A DNA stretch of 64,000 nucleotides from contig JARYHS010008074.1 of assembly GCA_031002005.1 (NCBI GenBank), positions 6,146,924 to 6,210,923 on the forward strand, read 5' to 3'. Below are positions 1-12,478 of this stretch, piece by piece. Every line of letters starts with the position of its first letter. Within the stretch, counting starts at the first letter, position 1. Both the position numbers and the translations under genes were made by a program. This stretch comes from Vandiemenella viatica. Its lineage: Eukaryota > Arthropoda > Insecta > Orthoptera > Morabidae. The notes beneath the pieces were generated by a model. The model saw only the letters and a list, made by a program, of their open reading frames with translations. It ran no database searches and was not told the DNA's origin.

Positions 1-614
1 TAGTTATATTCTACCATCTCGCCCATCAGAATTTTTATTTGTTAATATATACAGAAAACTTACCGACAAATCATTATAATACTACTCTCAAAACCACAAG
101 TGGGCAGCACTCTGGCACAGGTAAAATACTGGACTACTAACCCAAAATGGTTACACAACAGAATACCATATAGTATCTTTGTTGTCTGGTTATAACAGCG
201 CCTTCTTCTTCTTATTTTTTTTTTTTTTAAAGCACCATAAACACACACACAACAACAACCTGACTTTTGGTCATCATTCTGTGCTTTTTGTCGGACCACA
301 GAAGGATAGCTAAAACATAAGTTAAAAAAAAGTCTTGGTTCCACCTGGCAAGCTAAGATAAAATTGAAAATGACCACGGAAGTCTACATAATCAGAATTT
401 ATCAGCACACAAATAGCAAAGAACGGAGTCACACTGAATAAATGATTGAAAATTTTCATACTAAATTCCAAAACAAAATAAAAAAATAGATTTCACCCAG
501 CATGACTCTCATCAGAATTCCGAATCAAATTAAAAACAATGATACAAAATGCGCTACATCAACAAACTGTCTTGTAGACTAAGTAAACATTCATAAAACA
601 ATTAATATTTTTTT
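1..614. other. No gene recognised
   Basis: AT-rich sequence with homopolymer T runs near 220 and 608 and a short CA-rich stretch near 240. The open frames here are short and interrupted by low-complexity sequence, and no protein family is recognisable. Confidence 0.5.
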
Positions 615-772
615 TTATATGGACAAGACAGATAAAATACAGCCAACACTCACCAAAGCTGAAGGGAGGAGGGCAGTATCAACACGAAACAACACACAAA
701 TACAAACAAAACAAAAACAAAACCAATATTTCGGGTAAACATCCTTTTTCAAGTTAGACGAAGTACATTGCG
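615..772 (-). repeat. Decayed copy of the hammerhead-like/foldback repeat family
   Basis: This stretch matches, with many changes, one arm of the foldback at 63639-63927. Both share the order of an AAAATA-type start, a GAAGG(C/G)AGGAGGGC block, a run of CAAA/AAAAC repeats, then CAATATTTCG and a CTTCGTC-like segment. Read on the minus strand it gives CGAAATATTG, the GAAA-containing end of a hammerhead-like core. Only one arm is present. Family assignment is inferred from the shared block order. Confidence 0.5.
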
Positions 773-815
773 TTCGACGGAGCCATTCTATGAGTTCACA
801 ACTGTATTTTCTTTA

Positions 816-1864
816 CTAGCTGGTACTCACGGCATCATTCATGTTTGTAAAGAATTTTGATTGATAGCTACTGACATGCAACCACAGTAGTCAACGATGT
901 GAGGAGACTCAACGATAATACCACACACAATCGCCAGTGATTTGTGCAGGGTATTTATGGCTGCAAAGTTAAATATAGGGACACTCATGCCTTTGGTCAA
1001 TATATGAAAATGCTCTCCGCCGAACAATTTAAACTACCATATCTCTCATATCCCCAGGCAACCACCATGGTGCACGTTGGGAGACTCGAGGCTACTACCA
1101 CACACAAACACCAGTGGTCTGCACTAGGTAGTTCTGGCTGCAGAGTGAAATACAAGGACACACATCTCTATTATTATATACTTTCAATCACCATATCCTC
1201 TCACACCCCTATAGCTACTGATATCTAATCACTATAGTGCACGGAGAGAGACTTGATGCCACTACCACATAAACACCAGTGGTCTGCACTAGGTAGTTCT
1301 GGCTGCAGAATGAAATACAAGGACATACATCTTATATACTTTCAATCACCATATCCTCTCACACCCCCATAGCTACCAACATACTACCAACAAGGTGCAC
1401 GATAGGAGACTCGATGCGTCTATCGCACACTATCTGAGGTGGCAGCCAAGTGAAATATAGGGACACACATGTTTTTGTTCGAAAGACGAAAATGTCCATG
1501 ATCGACCACTTTTAACCACTACATGTCCCACAACCCCCCAAGCTACTGTCATACGTCCAATGTTGTACACGATGAGCTGCTCCATGCTACTACCACACAC
1601 AAACACCAGTGGTCTGCGCTATGTGGTTGTGACAGCAAAGAGAAATATAGGGACAGGCATGTTTTTGGTAGAAAAATGAAAATGTCTCAGATCGACTACT
1701 TTCAACCACCATATATCCCATATCACACACCTACCGGCATTCAGCCAACGTTGTGCACGATGGGAAAATCCATGCTGTTACTACACACAAACATCGGTGG
1801 TCTAGGCTAGGTTGTGGTGGCAGCAGGGTGAAATCTCTATTTATATATATATATATATATATGA
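816..1864 (-). mobile_element. Non-autonomous Helitron with internal tandem repeats
   Basis: On the minus strand the right terminus reads GTACCAGCTAG, ending in CTAG (complement of 816-819), with an imperfect hairpin just inside. The other end begins with TC followed by an (AT)n tract (1837-1864). The same two ends bound the elements at 31356-32106 and 58866-61849. The inside has about 165-bp imperfect tandem units: the block CCAGTGGTCTGC recurs near 1111, 1276 and 1606. It carries no coding sequence. The 5' flank is T rather than the usual A, so that boundary is the less certain one. Confidence 0.7.
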
Positions 1865-2182
1865 AGCTTCAGTTTTACTCTCCGATGGAAGAACAACAAC
1901 AATTTTACCTGGTGTACCCAAGTTAAGTTTATTACGAAAATAGAAAAAGATACTTCGCACAATTTGTAAAACAATTTGTCAGGTATTTTGAGTTCCTCAT
2001 TTCTCCTGTTTAAACATTAGACAAAAGATTAGACAAGGAGATTTGATATTTTAATTTCATTGAACAGGATCCATCTAGAATTTTTAGCAGTTAAATAAGT
2101 TGTTATATAAATCAAGGAAATATTGGAAATAATGTCTGCATTTGGGGCAGCAGATTACTTGAAAGGCGCTGTAGTGGACATT
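1865..2182. other. No gene recognised
   Basis: Sequence between the Helitron and the mariner remnant. I see no recognisable domain, inverted ends or RNA structure. Confidence 0.4.
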
Positions 2183-3300
2183 CGAGGCATGTTTTTTAAG
2201 TAAGTACCGTTTTGAAATTAAAAAAAGACGTGCAAATATATCTCAATAATTTTATTTTTACATGAAAGCCTGTACCTTACTCTACTTTTCTACATAATTC
2301 CCTTCAATATTGAGGCACTTACCATAACGTAGTACCAGTTTTTGAAAACCCTCCTCATAGAAGTCTGCCGCCTGACTTCTTAACGACTGCATCACAACTG
2401 TTTTGACTTCGTTATCGTCTTCAAGACGCTGACCGCCCAGGTGTTTCTTCAAGTGCAGGAACAGATGGTAGTCACTGGGCTGTACAGAGGATGATCTAGA
2501 GTTTCCCATCGAAAAGATGTGATGAGACTTTGGTCTGATTAGCCACATGTGGACGGGCATTGTCATGCAGCAAAACGGTGCCCTTGCTCAACTTGCCACG
2601 TCTTTTGTTCTGGATTGAACGGCGCAGATTGTTCATTGTCTCACAATAAGCTGCTGCATTGATTGTCTCATTACGAGGCAGAAATTCCACAAGCAATACT
2701 CCTTTTCTGTCCTAAAAAACTGTGCACATGATTTTCCGGGCAGAAATCGTTTGCTTGAACTTCACTTTTTTGGGTGAATCTGAATGCCGCCATTCCATGG
2801 ACTGTTGCTTTGATTCAGGTATGACGTAGGCCACCCATGTCTCATCGCTCGTTACAATTTGGCATAAGAAATCATCACCATCGTCGTGGTACCGCTCAAA
2901 GAAAGTCAATGCACTGCCTAAATGTTTGGTTTTGTTCAAAGCCGTTAACATTTTCGGTACCCAACGTGAGCAAAATTTTCGGTAATTCAAGTGCTCGGTC
3001 ACAATGCCATACAAAACACTACGAGAAACATTAGGAAAGTCATCACACAAGGAGGAAATCGTAAAGCGTCTGTTTTCTGTCACCTTATTGTCCACTTTCT
3101 GCACCAAACTTTCATTAACGACCGAAGGACACCCACTCCGTTATTCATCATGCATATTTGTGCGGCCATCTTTAAATGCTCTCACCCACTTTCTCACCAT
3201 TCCATCATTCATAATGTTTTGTCCGTAAACTACACAGATCTCACGATGAATATCGATCGGTTTTAGCCCTTTAGCACAAAGAATCTTATAACATTTCGTA
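2183..3300 (-). mobile_element. Mariner element, truncated
   Basis: The low-coordinate end (CGAGGCATGTTTTTTAAGTA from 2183) has the form of a mariner terminal repeat and resembles the end of the second mariner at 11329 (CGAGGTATGTCC). It lies downstream of the transposase C terminus, as expected for a minus-strand copy. No matching repeat is found on the other side up to 3700, so the 5' end is lost or too decayed to see. No TA duplication is visible at the surviving end. Confidence 0.75.
2282..3290 (-). pseudogene. Mariner transposase, broken (DD34D type)
   Basis: This is a cut-and-paste transposase of the mariner family. From N to C on the minus strand: a helix-turn-helix region at about 3290-3110 (with RKWVRAFKDGR), interrupted by a stop near 3140; the middle part at 3107-2712 with the first catalytic Asp in TSDETWV; a second block at 2696-2496 with the second Asp in LLHDNARPH; and the C-terminal block at 2566-2282 with the third Asp in PSDYHLFLHLKKH. 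The blocks lie in different frames, so there are at least two frameshifts plus stops. All three catalytic Asp codons survive but no continuous protein can be made. Confidence 0.85.
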
Positions 3301-4109
3301 ATTCAATTCAAATATTTATAACCAACACAAAATCAAACTTCGTAGCTCAAAACACAGTGAATAGAAGTCGATAAAATTCACAACAAGCAAAGAACGGAAA
3401 TTATTTAAATCCGTGAAAATTAAATTATCGAAATGCAAATCCTTCACTGTATTTAAAAAAATAAAAGGATTTAAAATGTACTTCCCTTTTATGTTTCCTT
3501 TTTTTCCCATGATGTGTTGAACAGTAAAGCAAAACACGACTGTGCCGGCCAGCAATGATGTTAAACCAAAACAGCTGTTCAATTGATGTGTTCTTGAAGT
3601 CTCTGCTAAGGTGCGTATCGATATACGAGTCGACCGTCGACTGTAAATCGTTCTGTGTTCCGCTTTTCAGAAGTTCGTAACAATTAACGAAATTACCAAT
3701 ACAAGTGTCAAGTTCGCCACGAAACGCGCTCGCTGTTAACTTCTTTCTTTAACTGTTATTCATAATTCATATATCTTCAATGAAGGAAGGCTCAGTTTAT
3801 CATAATTCTATTTTAATAACAACGATTCCTAAAGCTAAACCAACACCCGTCATACAATCTACATGGACCGTTGGTTAATACTTCCTTGCCGAAAATTACA
3901 GGTTCATGAATTGGTAATCTGATCTCACGAAGCAACGTCTACTTTTCAAGAAGTTTTTGAGTTCATCTGTTTGTTGATAATGCCAAGCGAGTTGTAAAGG
4001 GAAATTCAAAGCACGTATATTTAATATTCTCCATGGAATTTTAATCTTTAATTGAACCTGATTGAATGCTAAATAATTTTATCAAGTTATTGCCTTTTTG
4101 GTATCAATC
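3301..4109. other. No gene recognised
   Basis: AT-rich sequence. The first part may be the unrecognised 5' flank of the mariner. No domain, inverted repeat or structured RNA is evident. Confidence 0.4.
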
Positions 4110-4289
4110 AGCCCCGTTACAAATGGAAAGGAATTCTGCCATGGCCTTTTGAAAGAAGCATCCCGGCATTTGCCTGCAGTGATTTGGGAAACAATGGAAA
4201 ACCCAAATCTGAATGCCCGGACGGGGAATCGAACCGGCGTTCTCCCGAATGCGAGGCGAGAACGCTAACCGTTACACCACCACGCTTGG
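4110..4289 (-). mobile_element. tRNA-derived SINE
   Basis: On the minus strand, 4289 downward reads as a tRNA-like head: an A-box-like segment (TGGTGTAACGGTTAGCG, about 4263-4282) followed by a B box GGTTCGATTCCCC (about 4223-4235). Then comes the SINE body, with TTTGGGTTTTCCAT, AAATCACT, CCGGGATG and GGCCATGGC. The same body occurs near 26712, 44404 and 49079. The usual 3' end (ACGTTAAAC plus poly-A) is missing here, so the copy is 3'-truncated. It is not a functional tRNA gene: there is no acceptor stem pairing. Confidence 0.85.
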
Positions 4290-4293
4290 AGCA

Positions 4294-5759
4294 GACAAAT
4301 CATCATCTTTACAGACCACAAGCCACACTTTTTTTTTTTTTTTTTTTTTGATGAAATGTAAACTAGTCCATGGTAGGCTGGTTATATGGGTGTTGTTATT
4401 ATAAGAATTTAATTTTGAAATTAGATATATGCAAGGAGAAGATAACTGTCTAGCTGATGCCTTGTCGAGAATTCCCCTAGAATTAGAGAATATGGAATCA
4501 AACCATTCAGGAATGAAGGAATCAAAGATATTTTATATAAAAGGAGTAAGAGGAGAGAAGGAGGTGAGATACTGTTTTCAATTCATACAGGAAGAGCAAG
4601 GGGAAGACAGTGTAAACAAAAAATTATACACAAACTAATGGACGACAAGACAAACCCCAACTTAAAACAATTTTACTCAATAATGGATGGCATTTTGTTT
4701 AAAAGGGGCCATGCAGACAGTGAAGAATGGAAGATATGGATACCTGAAAATTATGTCAACTATTTCATCTTACAACATCATTTTAGTTATGGTCACTATG
4801 GCACAAATAAATGTCATAAAATTATGAAAGAAACACTGTACTTTCCAAATATGGCCCGGAGAATACAAAGGGTAATTACCAATTGCGAGCTATGACAAAA
4901 GGTTAAAGCTGACAACATTAAGCGTGCTGGAGAAATGCAGTGTGTGATACCAAATGGACCCAATGGTCTAGTGGCCCTAGACATTTTTGGTCCATTACCA
5001 ATTTCTCGTGTGGGTGTAACGCAAATATGTGTCATCTGGATGTTTTCTCTAAGTATGTAAAGCTATATCCATTAAAGAAAGTGATTTGTTCTAGGGTTAT
5101 CAATGACTACATACCTCATGTGGGAAAACCAAAAAGGGTTTTGACAGACAGTTTGTAAGCAAGGTATGGACTGATTGTTTTGAGAATTTAGGCATTGAAA
5201 TAATTAAAACTTCTTTCTACCATCCCCATGGAAATGCAGTAGAAAGAGTTATGAAAGAATTAGGACAATGGTTTCGTACGTACTGCAGTGAGAACCATAC
5301 AAGATGGGCATATGAATTAAATGCTATAGAAGACGTTATCAACACCATCCCTTACAACACTACTTCGGTAGCCCCTTTTGAACTCATGTTCAGGAAGAAA
5401 CCTCCTTGTATTGGGTATGAAGTCATTTAATTCCCAGCTCCCACATATAGCTGTTCAGACAAACTTAGGATAGCATGTGACGAAATGAAGAAATGTGCAG
5501 ATAGACGAACAAGATACCATGATACACGAATAAAACCCACAGTATATAACATTGGTACTAATCCAAACGCATTGGAAATCCTCAATGATAAACAACGGGA
5601 TAAAGAAATTTAAATTTTAATATGAAGGACCATATAAAGTAACTGGGAGAAACAATGAGAACTCGTACACAGTAGTAGCCTACCCAAATGATGGAAAGAT
5701 TAGAGGAAGATATAATGTCATTGCCATCAAACCTTTTAAACATATACTATCCAGTTAAG
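4294..5759 (+). pseudogene. Ty3/gypsy pol fragment (RNase H end and integrase)
   Basis: This is the 3' part of a gypsy-class polyprotein. In order: an RNase H motif (IIIFTDHKP, about 4303-4330), broken by a poly-T expansion at 4330-4350; the RNase H end with DNCLADALSR (about 4440-4470); the integrase zinc-binding segment with HHFSYGHYGTNKCHK and a closing Cys pair (about 4770-4900); the first catalytic Asp in ALDIFGPLP (about 4975); a second in VLTD (about 5146); the Glu in AVERVMKELG (about 5238); and a GPY/F-like tail with YEGPYKV (about 5620). Stops and frameshifts occur near 4894, 5157 and 5430. It is the same family as the pol at 18065-20110. A SINE abuts its left edge. Confidence 0.85.
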
Positions 5760-7467
5760 TTGATGTGGATGTACTGTTAATTAAATAGAGACATTAATGG
5801 ACATGTTTTATGTTGACTGCTGTTGTGACAGTGTTTAGGAATAAAGATCACGGAAGCGGCGTAAATTTGTCACGTTTTTGTAAAATATGTCTATATGTTG
5901 CCTCAAGCTTATGAGGATATTATATACTTTTACGGTCCAGGGACCTTCCTTTCTGCGAAGGAATCGTTCATTCGACAACTCACGTGTAGCTGGTTACAGG
6001 GGTTTTATATTTGAAGAATCAGTCTTTTATTAATTATTAATGTATATATTTTGAAAGAAAAATATGTAAAGGTCAAAAAAGTAATTAAAATGATAATAAA
6101 GTTAACCTTTGGAAATATCTATCAGCTATGTACTCCAATGAGTCTGGAGGTTAAAATTTCGCAATTTTTAAACATTGATGAATTGTTAGGTTAATACAAA
6201 TTTTGGTTCCACCATATTTTGTTATGTTTCGTTTTGATGTAGCTGATAAATGATACTAAAATGTTATCGTTACAGCCTTTTCGTGTCAGAGTAACAAGAG
6301 TGGACTAGTGTAGGCACAGCACTCCCGTGACAGGACAGAAAAGTGTTAGTAAATTGGTTTCATGTTATTGTTGTTATAAATGTATTGTAACCATTAACAA
6401 AGCAAAGAGATACTTAGGTCCTTTGAGAAAATGGTCTTTCGTGCGCCTTCCGTTCGTTGGGGCGCCGATCACCGTATAAAGCACCGTTACTGGCTCATGC
6501 CCATATGTGGTATTAATTCCAGTCTTAGAATATGGCTTGGCCATAACAAAGGTTTATAATTTATTTCCAATAGAAAATACTAAATGAATAAATTTAAAGT
6601 CTAAAGTTTTGAACAAGCAAAAGAAAAGGAAAGAAAAACAAACTGGACATTCGTCACTGGTGACCAGAAAAAAAAAAAAAAAATACGAAGTCCGATAGTC
6701 CAAAAAGAGGTAAGAAGAAGCATTACCAATCTTATAAAAATACGACAAAGGCTCTAATTTGGTAGGAGTGTTAAAATATGATTTGTTTGTGATCAATGAA
6801 TTGGAATTACTTACCATTAATAATATCTTTGTTGCAGCATAGTTTGTGACCGACTTATAAACAGTGACTGTTACAATTCTGTGGCAAACCGCTCTCTGCT
6901 ACATTTTATTCACTTGTTTGATGTATTTTTCTTTCATCCATAGGAAATATTTTTTGTGCCAAATACATGTTTTGGACATATTTAAAACCCATCACTAACA
7001 GAAATTTTACAACTCATTCACTTAATTTCTGCTCCAAAATGTAACCTCCCCAGTACTCTACTGTGAGAATATTTATCTGAGGGAAGGGAGTATGCTGAAC
7101 TAATATGATTGGGAATCACTGCCTCAACTCTTCTGAATCATTCCTAGCCCTGAAGTAGTTCTCAATACAAAACATGTAACACCTGTCCGGCCTAATCCAC
7201 CATAGGTTATCCCAGCTAATATATCAGCTCATTCGTCTCTTTGCCCAAGTTCTTACATCAGCTACACCACAAATTAGTTTTCTATTCAGATGAAAGGTCA
7301 GAGACTAAAAGAATACTAGCAAAATCTACTTAGTTGCCACCCATGTTGTAACCACACTATTCCTGAGGCCTAAATAAATGTTTCGAATCAGATCCATCGG
7401 AGCAATTATTGAAACCACATTTCCTTCTGAACACTGTAGTTGGGAAATAGCTATCAAACATGTTCTG
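5760..7467. other. No gene; probably includes gypsy 3' LTR sequence
   Basis: A 3' LTR would be expected right after the gypsy pol, but I cannot pair it with another copy, so no boundary is given. The rest is AT-rich with poly-A at 6669-6683. No domain is visible. The part just before 7468 is the target of the hAT insertion and continues after 10885. Confidence 0.35.
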
Positions 7468-7720
7468 GACACCAGCAGGGCCCGCTCTAAGGGGGGGGGG
7501 GGGCAAACCGGGCGTTTGCCCGGGGCGCCATTTCGGCTGTAAGTGTGAGAAAAATATTAATGATATTAATGTGTTAAATACCCAATTACTAAAAAAAAAT
7601 CCACATACCGATTTTTTTGTTCGTTAAAAACTTACAGTTCTTAGCTATTTGGGTGGGCCCCTTGAGACTTCGAAGAGACAGGGCGCGGATCTCATAGGGG
7701 CGCGCCGTTGCCCAGCTCCC

Positions 7721-7824
7721 TCTGTGTGAATTGCGCCATAGGAGTAACTTCAAAATGCGCCGCGTCCGCGCCATGTCTCATCCCTAAGCCCGCGCCACGT
7801 CTCTTCTGTGTGAATTGGGCCTTA
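7721..7824. repeat. Short direct repeat in hAT 5' region
   Basis: The 20-base word TCTGTGTGAATTGCGCCATA at 7721-7740 recurs at 7805-7824 with two changes (TGGGCCTTA end). It sits in a locally GC-rich patch (about 7640-7830) unlike the rest of the element, so it may be a small nested insertion or a subterminal transposase-binding repeat. Neither can be decided from one copy. Confidence 0.4.
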
Positions 7825-8972
7825 GCAGGCGAGTAGAACGCTGTTTCGACTTTTGTTGTCTCAACTTGCTTATTATTGCTAATTATAAAAGTGGTTTCAT
7901 TACACAACAGCATTAGTCTTACTATTAAATTATTAGTGATAAGTGGAAGTTCATAAAATTTACTTCAGGATTTCATAATTTCTACGACATAAGCGCACAA
8001 CCACAAAAGCGTACAACAGAAGCGTGGTAGGTGGGGGCTGTTACACCTGACCTCGGCTACCTGCACTGATTCCGAAGTTATACTGCCCTCAAGTTACTAG
8101 ACACTTAATTGCAGTTAGCCTCTAATACATGGAATCGATAGTGCTTGGCGAGAGATGCTGAGTATTTATCTTATTGAATTGATGAACCAAATCAATATGG
8201 ATCTTAGTTATTGGAAATGGAATAATTTGCATAATAATTTCTTCTCGTAATCCGAGCCTCATAGATTTGTTGTATTAATTAGATACAGGCTTTGAAAGTG
8301 TTATGGTTGGGTTAAATTACATATGCTAGCTTTGATCGCTTGTGAAAATACTGTAGTTAAGTGGGTGTGGCACAGTACTTACAATCATTAATAAATAAAT
8401 AATATTACCAGCTGCTGATTACCGATTAGTTACTGCATATACCATTAATATATTCAATTTCGAATGTTAACTGCTAATATATAATAACCCATGATACTTA
8501 TTATATATACGAATGCGTTTTCCAGATACTCTAATTGCTGCATTTGTAAACCGTTTCAACATAAAGAAATTCATTAACTATTTTAGTGAATGTGAATAAC
8601 TTTGTCAGTTGGTTTAATAAGAGCATTGCGCGACAATCACTCCACAACATATTTTTTTTTTTTTTTTTTTTTTTTTTTGTGGATTTGGAACGTATTCCGT
8701 TTAAGCCTATAGAAATTGCCGTTCTGTATTTGCAGCAAATTTACAGATCGTATCCCACGCGAATAACCTTTGACTGTGTAGTAACACTAGACTTTCTTTA
8801 TGTTCACAGGGTATGGAAAATATTTTGTGTTGCGCATATATATTTTTTTATATCGACTGAGAATAATTTATCTTAGTTATGGTTTTAGCTTGTTTAGAAC
8901 AAGGATAAATATTTACTTTTTATATTATTTTATAGTGTACATTGTTTGAGTTATGTGCGTGCCTCTTCCAAA

Positions 8973-10505
8973 ATGTCTGATGGTCAAAGAAAACTATCTG
9001 GTCACCAGTGCAAAAAAAAAAGAAGATTGGGAAAGAAAGCGGAAAAGCAGAATCAATCTAGCGCGTTAAAAAAATATACTGTATTCAGAGTTTACCAAAA
9101 CAAATCTTAGAATCCAATATCAGGTCGGGATACAAAAGAAGTACAGAATTGTCAGAGAATAATAACAAACAAATGAACGAAGTTTCAAAACCAATTGGAA
9201 CTGACACCAACGTGAGACTCACAGAAGGCGTTCTAAAACTTGGTGGTCAAGAATTTTACGAGACTCCGTAAGAAGATTTTTAGTAAGGCAACGTCCATCT
9301 AAACTATTGCATTATTACAAATATCCTTTCAATGACACAGGTCGACATTTTAGCGCAAAATATTATGCACGAATTTTAAGCAACGGAGAGCAAATATTGC
9401 AAGATTAGCTACTATCTTTCACAAACCTGCGTTTACTGCTTCTGTTGCAAAATTTTCGGCTGTTTAGTTAGTTCTCTCAAAGGAGGGTTTTAAAAATTGG
9501 AAGCACCTTGACGAAACTTTAAAAGAGCATGAAATTTCGAAAAATAATATTCAGGTACAAAAATCATGGCTAGAAATGAACGAAAGATTAAATTGATGTA
9601 AAACTGTAGATGCTGCCACTCAAAGAGTTATTAATGCAGAAATAAATCATTGGAATGAGGTGCTTCTAAGAATCGTTGCAATTACCAAAATGTTTGGTAA
9701 AAGTTGTCTGGTTTTTCAAGGTACATGCAACAAGTTGTTTTAACATAATAACGGCAATTTCTTAAAAAATAGTTTAGTTACTGTCTGAATACGATCCCAT
9801 TATGGAAGAGGACGTCCGTTGAGTGCTCCAAAAAGTAGAGACTAAAGCTCAATATCTTGGGGAAAATATACAAACCGGGATAGTAGATCTGCTGCATCAA
9901 AGTGTACAGTATCATGTTATTAATGAAATAAAAAAATTCAAATATTGTTCCATAATTATAAACTGTACTCCTGACTTTAGTAAGATACAGCAAATTACTT
10001 TTGTAATCAGATATGTTTCAACCAATAAATTTAATCCTGATGTTGAAATTAAAATTGATGAAAGCTTTTATGGCTCCTTACCAGTCGAAAGATCCAGACA
10101 AATGTCTGATATAATAGTTGGGGAACTTAATGACTTGGGTTTAAATTTGCAGGATATCAGAGGGCAGGGACTGACAACGGATCCAATAGGAGGGGCAATA
10201 AAGCAGGAGTACAATCTAGAATTAAACAATATAATTCGCGAGCATTCATTGTTCCGTGTAGTAGCCATTCTCTCAATCTTGTTATTAATGGCAAAAGCAT
10301 CCTTGGAAGCCGCTAATTTCTTCAACATGGTCCAAAACATATATTTATTCTTTTCGGCATCTACTTTTCGATGGGCAATACTTTTAAAGCATGTTCAGGG
10401 GTTCAACTTTGAAAACATGGTGTGACATTAGATGGGAGAGTAGGATAGAGGCATTAAATCCTTTAAAACTTCATTTGGAAGATGTATACGACGCCTTGCT
10501 AAGCA
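8973..10505 (+). pseudogene. hAT transposase (TTF-zinc-finger/ZMYM1-like), broken
   Basis: The start at 8973 gives MSDGQRKLSGHQCKKKR, the basic N terminus usual for TTF-type zinc-finger hAT transposases. A decayed TTF-like zinc-finger region follows at about 9240-9560 (RHFSAKYYARILSNGEQ then a Cys-containing patch), broken by several stops. The longest open part (9823-10425) carries the conserved core of this family: IINCTPDFSKIQQ, LGLNLQDIRGQG, and FFSASTFRWAIL. After 10425 the reading continues for about 25 residues (RWESRIEALNPL). The C-terminal hAT dimerisation domain is absent, so there is also a 3' internal deletion. No function is retained. Confidence 0.8.
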
Positions 10506-10885
10506 TTTACTAAAACCAAGAAAATGATAATTTAATGATTTAGCCATTTTGATGTAATCTCGTTTTATTTAAAAAATAATGGCATTTAGATTGTTTGTGT
10601 GATAATATCCATCCGTAATAGCATTTAAAAATGTAAAAAATATGGTCAATTTGAGGCTATGTACAGATATTTCATAATTAATTTCTCTATTTTGTGCCGC
10701 TAGATCAAAATTCAATGAGTTTATTTATGAATATATGATTTTATTAAAATTAAAATAAAATAGTTTATTCGATTAAAAATTAATTATTTTTTAAAAAAAA
10801 TATATAATTCTACATAATCTTAAGGGGCGGCAATTTGTCTATTTCACCGGGGCGGCAAAATCGCTAGAGCGGGCGCTGACACCAG

Positions 10886-11326
10886 ACATACCACAGATCT
10901 CAACTGTAGGTAACACATTACATTATCCCATCCCATTCTGCTGAGTCTTCTTCTTTCTTCAAATAATCCTTTTAGAGGTTACAATAAATATATTATGTCT
11001 ATACTTAATTCTATTAAATCTTTACTTTATAATAAACTATTTTGCACATGCCATTTCCAATGAGTTTATTTTGTTCCCCCCCATCAATGTTTTTCAGAAC
11101 AAATAGTTCACAATAATCCATGCACGAGGTTAAGTTTACTGGGGAAATGTGCCAGCTGTACCAGGTGCATCAATTTCTGTCTGCAAGAGAAAGGGATTAG
11201 AACAAAATATTGCATCTTTTTTCTGCAGCCCTCATACGTTAATATCTTACTTTCTTCTTACTTCCCGTATTTACCATATTCGTATTAAAATCTTACATCT
11301 TAAAACAATCAATTCTTGTACACATA
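10886..11326. other. No gene recognised
   Basis: Continuation of the sequence that the hAT interrupted. No domain or repeat ends are seen. Confidence 0.35.
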
Positions 11327-11328
11327 TA

Positions 11329-12415
11329 CGAGGTATGTCCACAAAGTAAGTTCCGTGTGGTTATATAAAACAAACGTGTAATACAGAAAAAATATTTATT
11401 GTACAAAAATCTACAATTGTTAAACTGCTTTTCTACACAGCTTCCGAAATTTTGTAGGCACTTGTCCTAGCGTGGCACAAGTTTTTGTATGCCTTCTTCA
11501 TAGAAGGTCGCCGCCTGTGTATTCAACCATGTGGTAACATGTTCTTTCGGCTTGTCATTATCGTTGAAGTGTTGACCGCCAAGGACAGATTTTAGGTGTA
11601 AGAAGAGATGAAAGTCGCTAGGAGCGATGTCCGGGCTGTACGGAGGATGATCAAACACGTCCCAGTGAAATTTCCGTACGAGTTGTTTGGTCACATTCGC
11701 CGTGTGAGGTCGGGCATTATCGTGAAAAAAAAAAAAAAAACATCTTTTGACGGTAATCCTCGGCGCTTGTTCTGTATTGCGCGGTACAATTTCTTTATGG
11801 TCTTGCAGTAACCATGTGCATTGATTGTTTGGCCTCGTGGTAAGAAATTAATCAGCAAAATGCCTTTTCTGTTCCAAAAAACGGTGCATATGACTTTTTG
11901 AGGTGTCGAGATTTGCTTAGGCTTAACCTTCATTGGGGATGAAGTGTGCCTCCATTCCATTGATTGCCGTTTTGTTTCAGGTGTATTGTACGATACCCAA
12001 GTTTCATCCCCTGTGACTATCCGAGAAAGAAAACCATCGCTTTCTTCATTGTAGCGTGTCAAGCCCATCCGTTGTTTTTTTGTGTTGTTCAGTAAGAATT
12101 TTGGGTACCTAACGTGAGCAAAGTTTTCAAAATTTCATTTTTTCAGTAACAATTTCATGAATTAGTGATCGTGAGATTTGCGGAACTTCCATACCAAGGG
12201 CACTAAGTGTAAACTTACGGTTGTGCTTAATCTTCTCTTCAATTGTGTGAACCAGTTCATCAGTAACCACAGACGGGCGTCCACTTCATTCTTCATCATG
12301 CACTTGATCACGTCCTTCATTGAACAGTCTGACCCATCTTATAACCATTCAACACTTATAGCATTTTGTCCGTAAACCTCACAGATTTGCCGATGAATTT
12401 GGTTTGGTTTAACAC
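11329..12415 (-). mobile_element. Mariner element, 5'-truncated
   Basis: The low-coordinate end begins CGAGGTATGTCCACAAAGTA immediately after a TA dinucleotide (11327-11328), as expected for a mariner terminal repeat and its TA target. The coding strand is minus. The opposite end stops inside the N-terminal coding region near 12415 and no second terminal repeat is seen. Confidence 0.8.
11467..12410 (-). pseudogene. Mariner transposase, broken (DD34D type)
   Basis: From high to low coordinates: a helix-turn-helix region (12410-12140) with stops; a central block (12068-11691) with the first Asp in VTGDETWVSY; then the second Asp in a HDNARPH-type motif at about 11715. There a run of A at 11727-11743 has shifted the frame, so one frame reads poly-Phe. 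The last block (11694-11467) has the third Asp in IAPSDFHLFLHLK. Counting codons between the second and third Asp gives 34, the mariner spacing. It is related to, but clearly diverged from, the copy at 2282-3290. Confidence 0.85.
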
Positions 12416-12478
12416 AGATGGTGTTGATTAGCTATAATACGAGAAGTACCATTGATGAGGCGGTAATGGTGGTGGTAG

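Larger units (their letters stand above)
7476..10878 (+). mobile_element. hAT element, full length but decayed
   Basis: The inverted ends are CAGGGCCCGCTCTA (7476) and, on the other strand, CAGCGCCCGCTCTA (10878), 14 bases with one mismatch. The same 8 bases GACACCAG flank the element (7468-7475 and 10878-10885), sharing one base with the right end; an 8-bp duplication is the hAT signature. Both subterminal regions carry a GGGGCG motif. Inside is a plus-strand hAT-type transposase wreck. The element is 3.4 kb. Confidence 0.85.

Noticed and set aside
60..377. 105-codon minus-strand frame
   Set aside because: Runs through poly-T and CA-rich low-complexity sequence; no domain or homology pattern.
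4213..4285. Possible tRNA gene on the minus strand
   Set aside because: A and B boxes are present but there is no acceptor stem, and the same SINE body follows, so it is a SINE head.
6740..6820. Copia LTR start resembling 33270-33330
   Set aside because: Similarity is limited to a short GTAGGAGTG-type segment and a generic AT-rich stretch; no pair or duplication.
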